DNA from: Litoditis marina
Taxonomy: Eukaryota; Nematoda; Chromadorea; Rhabditida; Rhabditidae
NCBI GenBank assembly: GCA_964036275.1
Contig: OZ038436.1
Location: 23,029,904-23,093,903 of the forward strand
Length of the DNA stretch: 64,000 bases
Direction: 5' to 3'
A model generated the notes under the pieces. It was given only the letters and a program-made list of their open reading frames with translations. It searched no databases and had not been told where the DNA came from. Numbering within the stretch: position 1 is the stretch's first letter; each line of letters begins with the position of its first letter. Position numbers and translations under genes: made by a program. This document shows positions 34,542 through 46,014 of the stretch, piece after piece.

Positions 34542-34697
34542 TTGTAGTTGGGTTGGATAATGTAGTTGAGTTGGATAATTTGGGGGCGATGATGGAAGGT
34601 GCCACCCTGTTATCAGTCATTTTGAAGTTGGATATTTTGGGGGTGAACATATCACTGTGTTATCAGTCATTTTGAAGGTGGGTAATTTGGGGGGGAT
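34542..34697 (-). repeat. Subterminal tandem repeat, right arm
   Basis: Mirror of the left subterminal repeat. Confidence 0.75.
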
Positions 34698-34727
34698 GGT
34701 GGTAAATGGGGGGGGGAGTACACTACT

Positions 34728-34733
34728 ATCGTC
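34728..34733 (+). repeat. Target site duplication, right copy (ATCGTC)
   Basis: ATCGTC follows the element end ACACTACT and leads straight into TCGCAGGGTGAACATG, the normal continuation of a + strand array unit. Confidence 0.9.
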
Positions 34734-34778
34734 TCGCAGGGTGAACATGTCCCTGCGAATGAATGGGATAGGAACAGC

Positions 34779-34850
34779 GGTCCCGTGGTGTAGCGGTTAG
34801 CACTCAGGACTCTGAATCCTGCGACGGGAGTTCAAATCTCACCAGGACCT
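34779..34850 (+). tRNA. trnQ(cug): tRNA-Gln (CUG), copy 39, degenerate 3' half
   Basis: The last + strand copy, just right of the element. The 3' part reads CTCACCAGGACCT instead of CTCCCCGGGACCT, giving one mismatch in the T stem and one (A-C) in the acceptor stem. The anticodon arm is intact. The same variant is found in copies 51 and 54. Probably a weak or non-functional gene. Confidence 0.75.
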
Positions 34851-35017
34851 ATCTTTTCGTTTTTACCACAGAAAACTGTGGTGATGGCACAATTTTGATG
34901 AAATGACACCAAAAAGGTCACCACTTCTTTGTACAACATTCGGAAACTAACATATAATTACTTTGTAGTGTCAAATACTTTTTGTAAAAAATATAAATGT
35001 GAAAAAAACCAAAAGAT

Positions 35018-35088
35018 AGGTCCCGGGAGATTTGAACTCCCGTCGCAGGATTCAGAGTCCTGAGTGCTAACCGCTACACCACGGGACC
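35018..35088 (-). tRNA. trnQ(cug): tRNA-Gln (CUG), copy 40, one base short
   Basis: The first - strand copy, right after the strand switch. One G is missing from the GGGG run (CCCGGGAG instead of CCCGGGGAG), so the T and acceptor stems cannot both be complete. 71 nt. Confidence 0.75.
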
Positions 35089-35450
35089 GCTGTTCCTATC
35101 CCATTCATTCGCAGGGACATGTTCACCCTGCGAGACGATTGATAAATAGAGTGGCGACGGAGAAATGAGTGAACACAGAAGGAAATAGTCAAAACGCATC
35201 CACTCGTTGTCAAGCCTTGATTTCGTTTCTAATCAAAGGTGAAGATACTGTTCAACTCTCCAACAACTTATGTTAACTTGTTTTGAGACATTTTAACTAC
35301 CATTTATATTTTTTTACAAAAAGTAATTGACACTTAAAAGTAATCAGATGTTAGTTTCCAAATGTTGTACAAAGAAGCAGTGACCTTTTTGGTGTCATTT
35401 CATCAAAATTGTGCCATCACCACAGTTTTCTGTGGAAAAAACCAAAAGAT

Positions 35451-35522
35451 AGGTCCCGGGGAGATTTGAACTCCCGTCGCAGGATTCAGAGTCCTGAGTG
35501 CTAACCGCTACACCACGGGACC
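35451..35522 (-). tRNA. trnQ(cug): tRNA-Gln (CUG), copy 41
   Basis: Consensus sequence; starts 433 bp after copy 40. Confidence 0.97.
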
Positions 35523-35886
35523 GCTGTTCCTAGCACATTCATTCGCAGGGACATGTTCACCCTGCGATACGATTGATAAATAGAGTGGCGACGGAGAAAT
35601 GAGTGAACACAGAAGGAAATAGTCAAAACGCATACACTCGTAATCAAACCTTGATTTTGTTTCTAATCAAAGGTGAAGACACTGTTCAACTCTCCAACAA
35701 CTTATGTTAACTTGTTTTGAGACATTTTAATTACCATTTATATTTTTTTTACAAAAAGTAATTGACACTTAAAAGTAATCAGATGTTAGTTTCCAAATGT
35801 TGTACAAAGAAGCAGTGACCTTTTTGGTGTCATTTCATCAAAATTGTGCCATCACCACAGTTTTCTGTGGAAAAAAACCAAAAGAT

Positions 35887-35958
35887 AGGTCCCGGGGAGA
35901 TTTGAACTCCCGTCGCAGGATTCAGAGTCCTGAGTGCTAACCGCTACACCACGGGACC
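35887..35958 (-). tRNA. trnQ(cug): tRNA-Gln (CUG), copy 42
   Basis: Consensus sequence; spacing 436 bp. Confidence 0.97.
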
Positions 35959-36367
35959 GCTGTTCCTATCCCATGCATTCGCAGGGACATGTTCACCCTG
36001 CGATACGATTGATAAATAGAGTGGCGACGGAGAAATGAGTGAACACAGAAGGAAATAGTCAAAACGCATCCACTCGTTGTCAAACGTTGATTTTGTTTCT
36101 GATTAAAGGTGAAGATACTGTTCAACTCTCCAACAACTTATGTTAACTTGTTTTGAGACATTTTAACTACCATTTATATTTTTTACAAAAAGTAATTGAC
36201 ACTACAAAGTTTTTTTTTTCCTGTTCATATGTTATATGGAAACTAACATGTTACAAAGTAATATGTTAGTTTCCAAATGTTGTATAAAAAAGCGGTGACC
36301 TTTTTGTTGTCATTTCATCAAAATTGTGCCATTACTACAGTTTTCTGTGGAAAAAAAACCAAAAGAT

Positions 36368-36439
36368 AGGTCCCGGGGAGATTTGAACTCCCGTCGCAGG
36401 ATTCAGAGTCCTGAGTGCTAACCGCTACACCACGGGACC
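36368..36439 (-). tRNA. trnQ(cug): tRNA-Gln (CUG), copy 43
   Basis: Consensus sequence; spacing 481 bp. Confidence 0.97.
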
Positions 36440-36845
36440 GCTGTTCCTACCCCATTCATTCGCAGGGACATGTTCACCTTGCGAGACGATTGATAAATAG
36501 AATGGCGACGGAGAAATGAGTGAACACAGAAGGAAATAGTCAAAACGCATCCACTCGTTGTCAAACCTTGATTTTGTTTCTAATTAAAGGTGAAGATACT
36601 GTTCAACTCTCCAACAACTTATGTTAACTTGTTTTGAGACATTTTAATTACCATTCATATTTTTTACAAAAAGTATTTGACACTACAAAGTTTTTTTCCT
36701 GTTCATATGTTATATGGAAACTAACATGTTACAAAGTAATATGTTAGTTTCCAAATGTTGTATAAAAAAGCGGTGACCTTTTTGTTGTCATTTCATCAAA
36801 ATTGTGCCATTACTACAGTTTTCTGTGGAAAAAAAACCAAAAGAT

Positions 36846-36917
36846 AGGTCCCGGGGAGATTTGAACTCCCGTCGCAGGATTCAGAGTCCTGAGTGCTAAC
36901 CGCTACACCACGGGACC
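36846..36917 (-). tRNA. trnQ(cug): tRNA-Gln (CUG), copy 44
   Basis: Consensus sequence; spacing 478 bp. Confidence 0.97.
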
Positions 36918-37278
36918 GCTGTTCCTATCCCATTCATTCGCAGGGACATGTTCACCCTGCGAGACGATTGATAAATAGAGTGGCGACGGAGAAATGAGTG
37001 AACACAGAAGGAAATAGTCAAAACGCATCCACTCGTTGTCAAGCCTTGATTTTGTTTCTAATCAAAGGTGAAGATACTGTTCAACTCTCCAACAACTTAT
37101 GTTAACTTGTTTTGAGACATTTTAATTACCATTTATATGTTTTACAGAAAGTATTTGACACTACAAAGTAATCAGATGTTAGTTTCCAAATGTTGTACAA
37201 AGAAGCAGTGACCTTTTTGGTGTCATTTCATCAAAATTGTGCCATCACCACAGTTTTCTGTGAAAAAAACCGAAAGAT

Positions 37279-37350
37279 AGGTCCCGGGGAGATTTGAACT
37301 CCCGTCGCAGGATTCAGAGTCCTGAGTGCTAACCGCTACACCACGGGACC
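37279..37350 (-). tRNA. trnQ(cug): tRNA-Gln (CUG), copy 45
   Basis: Consensus sequence; spacing 433 bp. Confidence 0.97.
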
Positions 37351-37757
37351 GCTGTTCCTATTCCATTCATTCGCAGGGACATGTTCACCTTGCGAGACGA
37401 TTGATAAATAGAGTGGCGACGGAGAAAGGAGTGAACACAGAAGGAAATAGTCAAAACGAATCCACTCGTTGTCAAACCTTGATTTTGTTTCTAATCAAAG
37501 GTGAAGATACTGTTCAACTCTCCAACAACTTATGTTAACTTGTTTTGAGACATTTTAACTACCATTTATATTTTTTACAAAAAGTATTTGACACTACAAA
37601 GTTTTTTTCCTGTTCATATGTTATATGGAAACTAACATGTTACAAAGTAATATGTTAGTTTCCAAATGTTGTATAAAAAAGCGGTGACCTTTTTGTTGTC
37701 GTTTCATCAAAATTGTGCCATTACTACAGTTTTCTGTGGAAAAAAAAACCAAAAGAT

Positions 37758-37829
37758 AGGTCCCGGGGAGATTTGAACTCCCGTCGCAGGATTCAGAGTC
37801 CTGAGTGCTAACCGCTACACCACGGGACC
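37758..37829 (-). tRNA. trnQ(cug): tRNA-Gln (CUG), copy 46
   Basis: Consensus sequence; spacing 479 bp. Confidence 0.97.
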
Positions 37830-38235
37830 GCTGTTCCTATCCCATTCATTCGCAGGGACATGTTCACCCTGCGAGACGATTGATAAATAGAGTGGCAACG
37901 GAGAAATGAGTGAACACAGAAGGAAATAGTCAAAACGCATACACTCGTTGTCAAACCTTGATTTTGTTTCTAATCAAAGGTGAAGATACTGTTCAACTCT
38001 CCAACAACTTATGTTAACTTGTTTTGAGACATTTTAACTACCATTTATATTTTTTACAAAAAGTAATTGACACTACAAAGTTTTTTTTCCTGTTCATATG
38101 TTATATGGAAACTAACATGTTACAAAGTAATATGTTAGTTTCCAAATGTTGTATAAAAAAGCGGTGACCTTTTTGTTGTCATTTCATCAAAATTGTGCCA
38201 TTACTACAGTTTTTGTGGAAAAAAAACCAAAAGAT

Positions 38236-38307
38236 AGGTCCCGGGGAGATTTGAACTCCCGTCGCAGGATTCAGAGTCCTGAGTGCTAACCGCTACACCA
38301 CGGGACC
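38236..38307 (-). tRNA. trnQ(cug): tRNA-Gln (CUG), copy 47
   Basis: Consensus sequence; spacing 478 bp. Confidence 0.97.
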
Positions 38308-38715
38308 GCTGTTCCTAGCACATTCATTCGCAGGGACATGTTCACCTTGCGAGACGATTGATAAATAGAATGGCGACGGAGAAATGAGTGAACACAGAAG
38401 GAAATAGTCAAAACGCATCCACTCGTTGTCAAGCCTTGATTTTGTTTCTAATCAAAGGTGAAGACACTGTTCAACTCTCCAACAACTTATGTTAACTTGT
38501 TTTGAGACATTTTAACTACCATTTATATTTTTTTTACAAAAAGTAATTGACACTACAAAGTTTTTTTCCTGTTCATATGTTATATGGAAACTAACATGTT
38601 ACAAAGTAATATGTTAGTTTCCAAATGTTGTATAAAAAAGCGGTGACCTTTTTGTTGTCATTTCATCAAAATTGTGCCATTACTACAGTTTTCTGTGGAA
38701 AAAAAACCAAAAGAT

Positions 38716-38787
38716 AGGTCCCGGGGAGATTTGAACTCCCGTCGCAGGATTCAGAGTCCTGAGTGCTAACCGCTACACCACGGGACC
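38716..38787 (-). tRNA. trnQ(cug): tRNA-Gln (CUG), copy 48
   Basis: Consensus sequence; spacing 480 bp. The upstream flank has CGCAGTTCC instead of CGCTGTTCC. Confidence 0.97.
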
Positions 38788-39193
38788 GCAGTTCCTACCC
38801 CATTCATTCGCAGGGACATGTTCACCTTGCGAGACGATTGATAAATAGAATGGCGACGGAGAAATGAGTGAACACAGAAGGAAATAGTCAAAACGCATCC
38901 ACTCGTTGTCAAACCTTGATTTTGTTTCTAATTAAAGGTGAAGATACTGTTCAACTCTCCAACAACTTATGTTAACTTGTTTTGAGACATTTTAATTACC
39001 ATTCATATTTTTTACAAAAAGTATTTGACACTACAAAGTTTTTTTCCTGTTCATATGTTATATGGAAACTAACATGTTACAAAGTAATATGTTAGTTTCC
39101 AAATGTTGTATAAAAAAGCGGTGACCTTTTTGTTGTCGTTTCATCAAAATTGTGCCATTACTACAGTTTTCTGTGGAAAAAAAACCAAAAGAT

Positions 39194-39265
39194 AGGTCCC
39201 GGGGAGATTTGAACTCCCGTCGCAGGATTCAGAGTCCTGAGTGCTAACCGCTACACCACGGAACC
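39194..39265 (-). tRNA. trnQ(cug): tRNA-Gln (CUG), copy 49
   Basis: The acceptor 5' strand is GGTTCCG instead of GGTCCCG, which leaves a T-G wobble pair. Likely still foldable. Spacing 478 bp. Confidence 0.9.
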
Positions 39266-39629
39266 GCTGTTCCTATCCCATTCATTCGCAGGGACATGTT
39301 CACCCTGCGAGACGATTGATAAATAGAGTGGCGACGGAGAAATGAGTGAACACAGAAGGAAATAGTCAAAACGCATACACTCGTTGTCAAACCTTGATTT
39401 TGTTTCTAATCAAAGGTGAAGATACTGTTCAACTCTCCAACAACTTATGTTAACTTGTTTTGAGACATTTTAACTACCATTTATATTTTTTTTACAAAAA
39501 GTAATTGACACTTAAAAGTAATCAGATGTTAGTTTCCAAATGTTGTATAAAAAAGCGGTGACCTTTTTGTTGTCATTTCATCAAAATTGTGCCATTACTG
39601 CAGTTTTCTGTGGAAAAAAATCAAAAGAT

Positions 39630-39701
39630 AGGTCCCGGGGAGATTTGAACTCCCGTCGCAGGATTCAGAGTCCTGAGTGCTAACCGCTACACCACGGGAC
39701 C
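39630..39701 (-). tRNA. trnQ(cug): tRNA-Gln (CUG), copy 50
   Basis: Consensus sequence; spacing 436 bp. Confidence 0.97.
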
Positions 39702-40057
39702 GCTGTTCCTATCCCATTCATTCGCAGGGACATGTTCACCCTGCGATACGATTGATAAATAGAGTGGCGACGGAGAAATGAGTGAACACAGAAGGAAATA
39801 GTCAAAACGCATCCACTCGTTGTCAAACCTTGATTTTGTTTCTAATCAAAGGTGAAGATACTGTTCTCCAACAACTTATGTTAACTTGTTTTGAGACATT
39901 TTAGTTATCATTTATATTTTTTACAAAAAGTATTTGACACTACAAAGTAATTATATGTTAGTTTGCAAATGTTGTACAAAGAAGCGGTGACCTTTTTGGT
40001 GTCATTTCATCAAAATTGTGCCATCACCACAGTTTTCTGTGGTAAAAACGAAAAGAT

Positions 40058-40129
40058 AGGTCCTGGTGAGATTTGAACTCCCGTCGCAGGATTCAGAGTC
40101 CTGAGTGCTAACCGCTACACCACGGGACC
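40058..40129 (-). tRNA. trnQ(cug): tRNA-Gln (CUG), copy 51, degenerate 3' half
   Basis: Same CACCAGG variant as copy 39, with stem mismatches in the T and acceptor arms. The downstream flank (TTTTCGTTTTTACCACAG) is also shared with copy 39. Spacing 428 bp. Confidence 0.75.
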
Positions 40130-40487
40130 GCTGTTCCTAGCACATTCATTCGCAGGGACATGTTCACCCTGCGAGACGATTGATAAATAGAGTGGCGACG
40201 GAGAAATGAGTGAACACAGAAGGAAATAGTCAAAACGCATCCACTCGTTGCCAAACCTTGATTTTGTTGCTAATCAAAGGTGAAGATACTGTTCTCCAAC
40301 AACTTATGTTAACTTGTTTTGAGACATTTTAGTTATCATTTATATTTTTTACAAAAAGTATTTGACACTATAAAGTAATTATATGTTAGTTTCCAAATGT
40401 TGTATAAAAAAGCGGTGATATTTTTGTTGTCATTTCATCAAAATTGTGCCATTACTACAGTTTTCTGTGGAAAAAAAATCAAAAGAT

Positions 40488-40559
40488 AGGTCCCGGGGAG
40501 ATTTGAACTCCCGTCGCAGGATTCAGAGTCCTGAGTGCTAACCGCTACACCACGGGACC
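40488..40559 (-). tRNA. trnQ(cug): tRNA-Gln (CUG), copy 52
   Basis: Consensus sequence; spacing 430 bp. The upstream flank is shortened (GCTGTTATAGCAC). Confidence 0.96.
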
Positions 40560-40959
40560 GCTGTTATAGCACATTCATTCGCAGGGACATGTTCACCTTG
40601 CGAGACGATTGATAAATAGAGTGGCGACGGAGAAATGAGTGAACACAGAAGGAAATAGTCAAAACGCATCCACTCGTTGTCAAACCTTAATTTTGTTTCT
40701 GATTAAAGGTGAAGATACTGTTCAACTCTCCAACAACTTATGTTAACTTGTTTTGAGACATTTTAACTACCATTTATATTTTTTACAAAAAGTAATTGAC
40801 ACTACAAAGTTTTTTCCTGTTCATATGATATGGAAACTAACATGTTACAAAGTAATATGTTAGTTTCCAAATGTTGTATTAAAAAGCGGTGACCTTTTTG
40901 TTGTCATTTCATCAAAATTGTGCCATTACTACAGTTTTCTGTGAAAAAAACCAAAAGAT

Positions 40960-41031
40960 AGGTCCCGGGGAGATTTGAACTCCCGTCGCAGGATTCAGAG
41001 TCCTGAGTGCTAACCGCTACACCACGGGACC
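40960..41031 (-). tRNA. trnQ(cug): tRNA-Gln (CUG), copy 53
   Basis: Consensus sequence; spacing 472 bp. Confidence 0.97.
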
Positions 41032-41387
41032 GCTGTTCCTAGCACATTCATTCGCAGGGACATGTTCACCCTGCGATACGATTGATAAATAGAGTGGCGA
41101 CGGAGAAATGAGTGAACACAGAAGGAAATAGTCAAAACGCATCCACTCGTTGTCAAACCTTGATTTTGTTTCTAATCAAAGGTGAAGATACTGTTCTCCA
41201 ACAACTTATGTTAACTTGTTTTGAGACATTTTAGTTATCATTTATATTTTTTACAAAAAGTATTTGACACTACAAAGTAATTATATGTTAGTTTGCAAAT
41301 GTTGTACAAAGAAGCGGTGACCTTTTTGGTGTCATTTCATCAAAATTGTGCCATCACCACAGTTTTCTGTGGTAAAAACGAAAAGAT

Positions 41388-41459
41388 AGGTCCTGGTGAG
41401 ATTTGAACTCCCGTCGCAGGATTCAGAGTCCTGAGTGCTAACCGCTACACCACGGGACC
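41388..41459 (-). tRNA. trnQ(cug): tRNA-Gln (CUG), copy 54, degenerate 3' half
   Basis: Third copy of the CACCAGG variant; spacer very like that of copy 51. Spacing 428 bp. Confidence 0.75.
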
Positions 41460-41864
41460 GCTGTTCCTCTCCCATTCATTCGCAGGGACATGTTCACCCT
41501 GCGAGACGATTGATAAATAGAGTGGCGACGGAGAAATGAGTGAACACAGAAGGAAATAGTCAAAAGGCATCCACTCGTTGTAAAACCTTGATTTTGTTTC
41601 CAATTAAAGGTGAAGATACTGTTCAACTCTCCAACAACTTATGTTAACTTGTTTTGAGACATTTTAATTACCATTTATATTTTTTACAAAAAGTATTTGA
41701 CACTACAAAGTTTTTTCCTGTTTATATGTTAGATGGAAACTAACATGTTACAAAGTAATATGTCAGTTTCCAAATGTTGTATAAAAAAGCGGTGATATTT
41801 TTGTTGTCATTTCATCAAAATTGTGCCATTACTACAGTTTTCTGTGGAAAAAAAACCAAAAGAT

Positions 41865-41936
41865 AGGTCCCGGGGAGATTTGAACTCCCGTCGCAGGATT
41901 CAGAGTCCTGAGTGCTAACCGCTACACCACGGGACC
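41865..41936 (-). tRNA. trnQ(cug): tRNA-Gln (CUG), copy 55
   Basis: Consensus sequence; spacing 477 bp. Confidence 0.97.
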
Positions 41937-42341
41937 GCTGCTTCTAGCACATTCATTCGCAGGGACATGTTCACCCTGCGAGACGATTGATAAATAGAGT
42001 GGCGACGGAGAAATGAGTGAACACAGAAGGAAATAGTCAAAACGCATCCACTCGTTGTCAAACCTTGATTTTGTTTCCAATTAAAGGTGAAGATACTGTT
42101 CAACTCTCCAACAACTTATGTTAACTTGTTTTGAGACATTTTAATTACCATTTATATTTTTTACAAAAAGTATTTGACACTACAAAGTTTTTTTTCCTGT
42201 TCATATGTTATATGGAAACTAACATGTTACAAAGTAATATGTTAGTTTCCAAATGTTGTATAAAAAAGCGGTGACCTTTTTGTTGCCATTTCATCAAAAT
42301 TGTGCCATTACTACAGTTTTCTGTGAAAAAAACCAAAAGAT

Positions 42342-42413
42342 AGGTCCCGGGGAGATTTGAACTCCCGTCGCAGGATTCAGAGTCCTGAGTGCTAACCGCT
42401 ACACCACGGGACC
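42342..42413 (-). tRNA. trnQ(cug): tRNA-Gln (CUG), copy 56
   Basis: Consensus sequence; spacing 477 bp. Confidence 0.97.
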
Positions 42414-42818
42414 GCTGTTCCTATCCCATTCATTCGCAGGCACATGTTCACCCTGCGAGACGATTGATAAACAGAGTGGCGACGGAGAAATGAGTGAACA
42501 CAGAAGGAAATAGTCAAAACGCATCCACTCGTTGTCAAACCTTGATTTTGTTTCTAATTAAAGGTGAAGATACTGTTCAACTCTCCAACAACTTATGTTA
42601 ACTTGTTTTGAGACATTTTAATTACCATTCATATTTTTTACAAAAAGTATTTGACACTACAAAGTTTTTTCCTGTCTATATATTATATGTAAACTAACAT
42701 GTTACAAAGTAATATGTTAGTTTCCAAATGTTGTATAAAAAAGCGGTGACCTTTTTGTTGTCGTTTCATCAAAATTGTGCCATTACTACAGTTTTCTGTG
42801 GAAAAAAAACCAAAAGAT

Positions 42819-42890
42819 AGGTCCCGGGGAGATTTGAACTCCCGTCGCAGGATTCAGAGTCCTGAGTGCTAACCGCTACACCACGGGACC
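42819..42890 (-). tRNA. trnQ(cug): tRNA-Gln (CUG), copy 57
   Basis: Consensus sequence; spacing 477 bp. Confidence 0.97.
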
Positions 42891-43252
42891 GCTGTTCCTA
42901 GAACATTCATTCGCAGGGACATGTTCACCCTGCGATACGATTGATAAATAGAGTGGCGACGGAAAAATGAGTGAACACAGAAGGAAATAGTCAAAACGCA
43001 TCCACTCGTTGTCAAACCTTGATTTTGTTTCTAATCAAAGGTGAAGATACTGTTCAACTCTCCAACAACTTATGTTAACTTGTTTTGAGACATTTTAGTT
43101 ATCATTTATATTTTTTACAAAAAGTATTTGACACTACAAAGTAATTATATGTTAGTTTCCAAATGTTGTACAAAGAAGCGGTGACCTTTTTGGTGTCATT
43201 TCATCAAAATTGTGCCATCACCACAGTTTTCTGTGGAAAAAAATCAAAAGAT

Positions 43253-43324
43253 AGGTCCCGGGGAGATTTGAACTCCCGTCGCAGGATTCAGAGTCCTGAG
43301 TGCTAACCGCTACACCACGGGACC
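43253..43324 (-). tRNA. trnQ(cug): tRNA-Gln (CUG), copy 58
   Basis: Consensus sequence; spacing 434 bp. The base just upstream of the gene differs (GACCGGTG). Confidence 0.96.
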
Positions 43325-43870
43325 GGTGTTCCTAGCACATTCATTCGCAGGGACATGTTCACCTTGCGAGACGATTGATAAATAGAGTGGCGACGGAGAA
43401 ATGAGTGAACACAGAAGGAAATAGTCAAAACGCATCCACTCGTTGTCAAACCTTGATTTTGTTTCTGATTAAAGGTGAAGATACTGTTCAACTCTCCAAC
43501 AACTTATGTTAACTTGTTTTGAAACATTCTAATTATCATTCATATTTTTTACAAAAAGTATTTGACACTACAAAGTTTTTTTCCTGTTCATATGTTATAT
43601 GGAAACTAACATGTTACAAAGTAATATGTTAGTTTCCAAATGTTGTATAAAAAAGCGGTGACCTTTTTGTTGTCATTTCATCAAAATTCTGCCATTACTG
43701 CAGTTTTCTGTAGAAAAAAATCAAAACATTTTTTACAAAAAGTATTTGACACTACAAAGTAATTATATGTTAGTTTTCGAATGTTGTATGAAGAAGCGAT
43801 GACCTTTTTGTTGTCATTTCATCAGAATTGTGCCATTACTACAGTTTTCTGTGGAAAAAAATCAAAAGAT

Positions 43871-43942
43871 AGGTCCCGGGGAAATTTGAACTCCCGTCGC
43901 AGGATTCAGAGTCCTGAGTGCTAACCGCTACACCACGGGACC
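43871..43942 (-). tRNA. trnQ(cug): tRNA-Gln (CUG), copy 59
   Basis: The T stem has one C-to-T change giving a G-T wobble (TTCCC instead of CTCCC). Start of three compound units; spacing 618 bp. Confidence 0.94.
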
Positions 43943-44487
43943 GCTGTTCCTATCCCATTCATTCGCAGGGACATGTTCACCCTGCGAGACGATTGATAAA
44001 TATAATGGCGAGGGAGAAATGAGTGAACACAGAAGGAAATAGTCAAAACGCATCCACTCGTTGTCAAACCTTGATTTTGTTTCTAATTAAAGGTGAAGAT
44101 ACTGTTCAACTCTCCAACAACTTATGTTAACTTGTTTTGAGACATTTTAATTACCATTCATATTTTTTACAAAAAGTATTTGACACTACAAAGTTTTTTC
44201 CTGTTCATATGTTATATGGAAACTAACATGTTACAAAGTAATATGTTAGTTTCCAAATGTTGTATAAAAAAGCGGTGACCTTTTTGTTGTCATTTCATCA
44301 AAATTCTGCCATTACTGCAGTTTTCTGTAGAAAAAAATCAAAACATTTTTTACAAAAAGTATTTGACACTACATAGTAATTATATGTTAGTTTTCGAATG
44401 TTGTATGAAGAAGCGATGACCTTTTTGTTGTCATTTCATCAGAATTGTGCCATTACTACAGTTTTCTGTGGAAAAAAATCAAAAGAT

Positions 44488-44559
44488 AGGTCCCGGGGAA
44501 ATTTGAACTCCCGTCGCAGGATTCAGAGTCCTGAGTGCTAACCGCTACACCACGGGACC
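44488..44559 (-). tRNA. trnQ(cug): tRNA-Gln (CUG), copy 60
   Basis: Same T-stem wobble as copy 59; spacing 617 bp. Confidence 0.94.
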
Positions 44560-45104
44560 GCTGTTCCTATCCCATTCATTCGCAGGGACATGTTCACCCT
44601 GCGAGACGATTGATAAATATAATGGCGAGGGAGAAATGAGTGAACACAGAAGGAAATAGTCAAAACGCATCCACTCGTTGTCAAACCTTGATTTTGTTTC
44701 TAATTAAAGGTGAAGATACTGTTCAACTCTCCAACAACTTATGTTAACTTGTTTTGAGACATTTTAATTACCATTCATATTTTTTACAAAAAGTATTTGA
44801 CACTACAAAGTTTTTTCCTGTTCATATGTTATATGGAAACTAACATGTTACAAAGTAATATGTTAGTTTCCAAATGTTGTATAAAAAAGCGGTGACCTTT
44901 TTGTTGTCATTTCATCAAAATTCTGCCATTACTGCAGTTTTCTGTAGAAAAAAATCAAAACATTTTTTACAAAAAGTATTTGACACTACATAGTAATTAT
45001 ATGTTAGTTTTCGAATGTTGTATGAAGAAGCGATGACCTTTTTGTTGTCATTTCATCAGAATTGTGCCATTACTACAGTTTTCTGTGGAAAAAAATCAAA
45101 AGAT

Positions 45105-45176
45105 AGGTCCCGGGGAAATTTGAACTCCCGTCGCAGGATTCAGAGTCCTGAGTGCTAACCGCTACACCACGGGACC
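45105..45176 (-). tRNA. trnQ(cug): tRNA-Gln (CUG), copy 61
   Basis: Same T-stem wobble as copies 59 and 60; spacing 617 bp. Confidence 0.94.
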
Positions 45177-45580
45177 GCTGTTCCTATCCCATTCATTCGC
45201 AGGGACATGTTCACCCTGCGAGACGATTGATAAATATAATGGCGAGGGAGAAATGAGTGAACACAGAAGGAAATAGTCAAAACGCATCCACTCGTTGTCA
45301 AACCTTGATTTTGTTTCTAATTAAAGGTGAAGATACTGTTCAACTCTCCAACAACTTATGTTAACTTGTTTTGAGACATTTTAATTACCATTCATATTTT
45401 TTACAAAAAGTATTTGACACTACAAAGTTTTTTCCTGTTCATATGTTATATGGAAACTAACATGTTACAAAGTAATATGTTAGTTTCCAAATGTTGTATA
45501 AAAAAGCGGTGACCTTTTTGTGGTCGTTTCATCAAAATTGTGCCATTACTACAGTTTTCTGTGGAAAAAAACCAAAAGAT

Positions 45581-45652
45581 AGGTCCCGGGGAGATTTGAA
45601 CTCCCGTCGCAGGATTCAGAGTCCTGAGTGCTAACCGCTACACCACGGGACC
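45581..45652 (-). tRNA. trnQ(cug): tRNA-Gln (CUG), copy 62
   Basis: Consensus sequence; spacing 476 bp. Confidence 0.97.
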
Positions 45653-46014
45653 GCTGTTCCTAGCACATTCATTCGCAGGGACATGTTCACCCTGCGAGAC
45701 GATTGATAAATAGAGTGGCGACGGAGAAATGAGTGAACACAGAAGGAAATAGTCAAAACGCATCCACTCGTTGTCAAACCTTGATTTTGTTTCTAATCAA
45801 AGGTGAAGATACTGTTCAACTCTCCAACAACTTATGTTAACTTGTTTTGAGACATTTTAGTTATCATTTATATTTTTTACAAAAAGTATTTGACACTACA
45901 ATGTAATTATATGTTAGTTTCCAAATGTTGTACAAAGAAGCGGTGACCTTTTTGGTGTCATTTCATCAAAATTGTGCCATCACCACAGTTTTCTGTGGAA
46001 AAAAATCAAAAGAT

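Larger units (their letters stand above)
17716..34727. mobile_element. Giant palindromic Polinton/Maverick-like element
   Basis: A 17,012 bp insertion in the tRNA array. Its ends are perfect inverted copies (AGTAGTGTACT and AGTACACTACT) and the inverted repeats run to 8,333 bp each, leaving a 346 bp centre. It is bounded by a 6 bp target duplication. Polintons/Mavericks make 6 bp duplications, have terminal inverted repeats usually of a few hundred bp, and carry a protein-primed family-B DNA polymerase; each arm here has a polymerase-like fragment near the tip. No integrase, packaging ATPase, protease or capsid gene is recognisable, so the element is probably non-autonomous. The inference is a derivative with two copies of one Polinton end ('snap-back'). 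The class assignment rests on the TSD length plus a short protein match and is not certain; the insertion itself is clear. Confidence 0.75.
26395..34727 (-). repeat. Right arm of the palindrome (8,333 bp)
   Basis: Inverted copy of the left arm. All features of the left arm recur here on the opposite strand at mirrored positions (coordinates sum to 52442 or 52443). Confidence 0.95.

Noticed and set aside
41438..41626. 62-codon ORFs starting MNSIFTFN..., repeated through the right array
   Set aside because: They overlap tRNA genes and recur with the unit; their ends change with single spacer differences.
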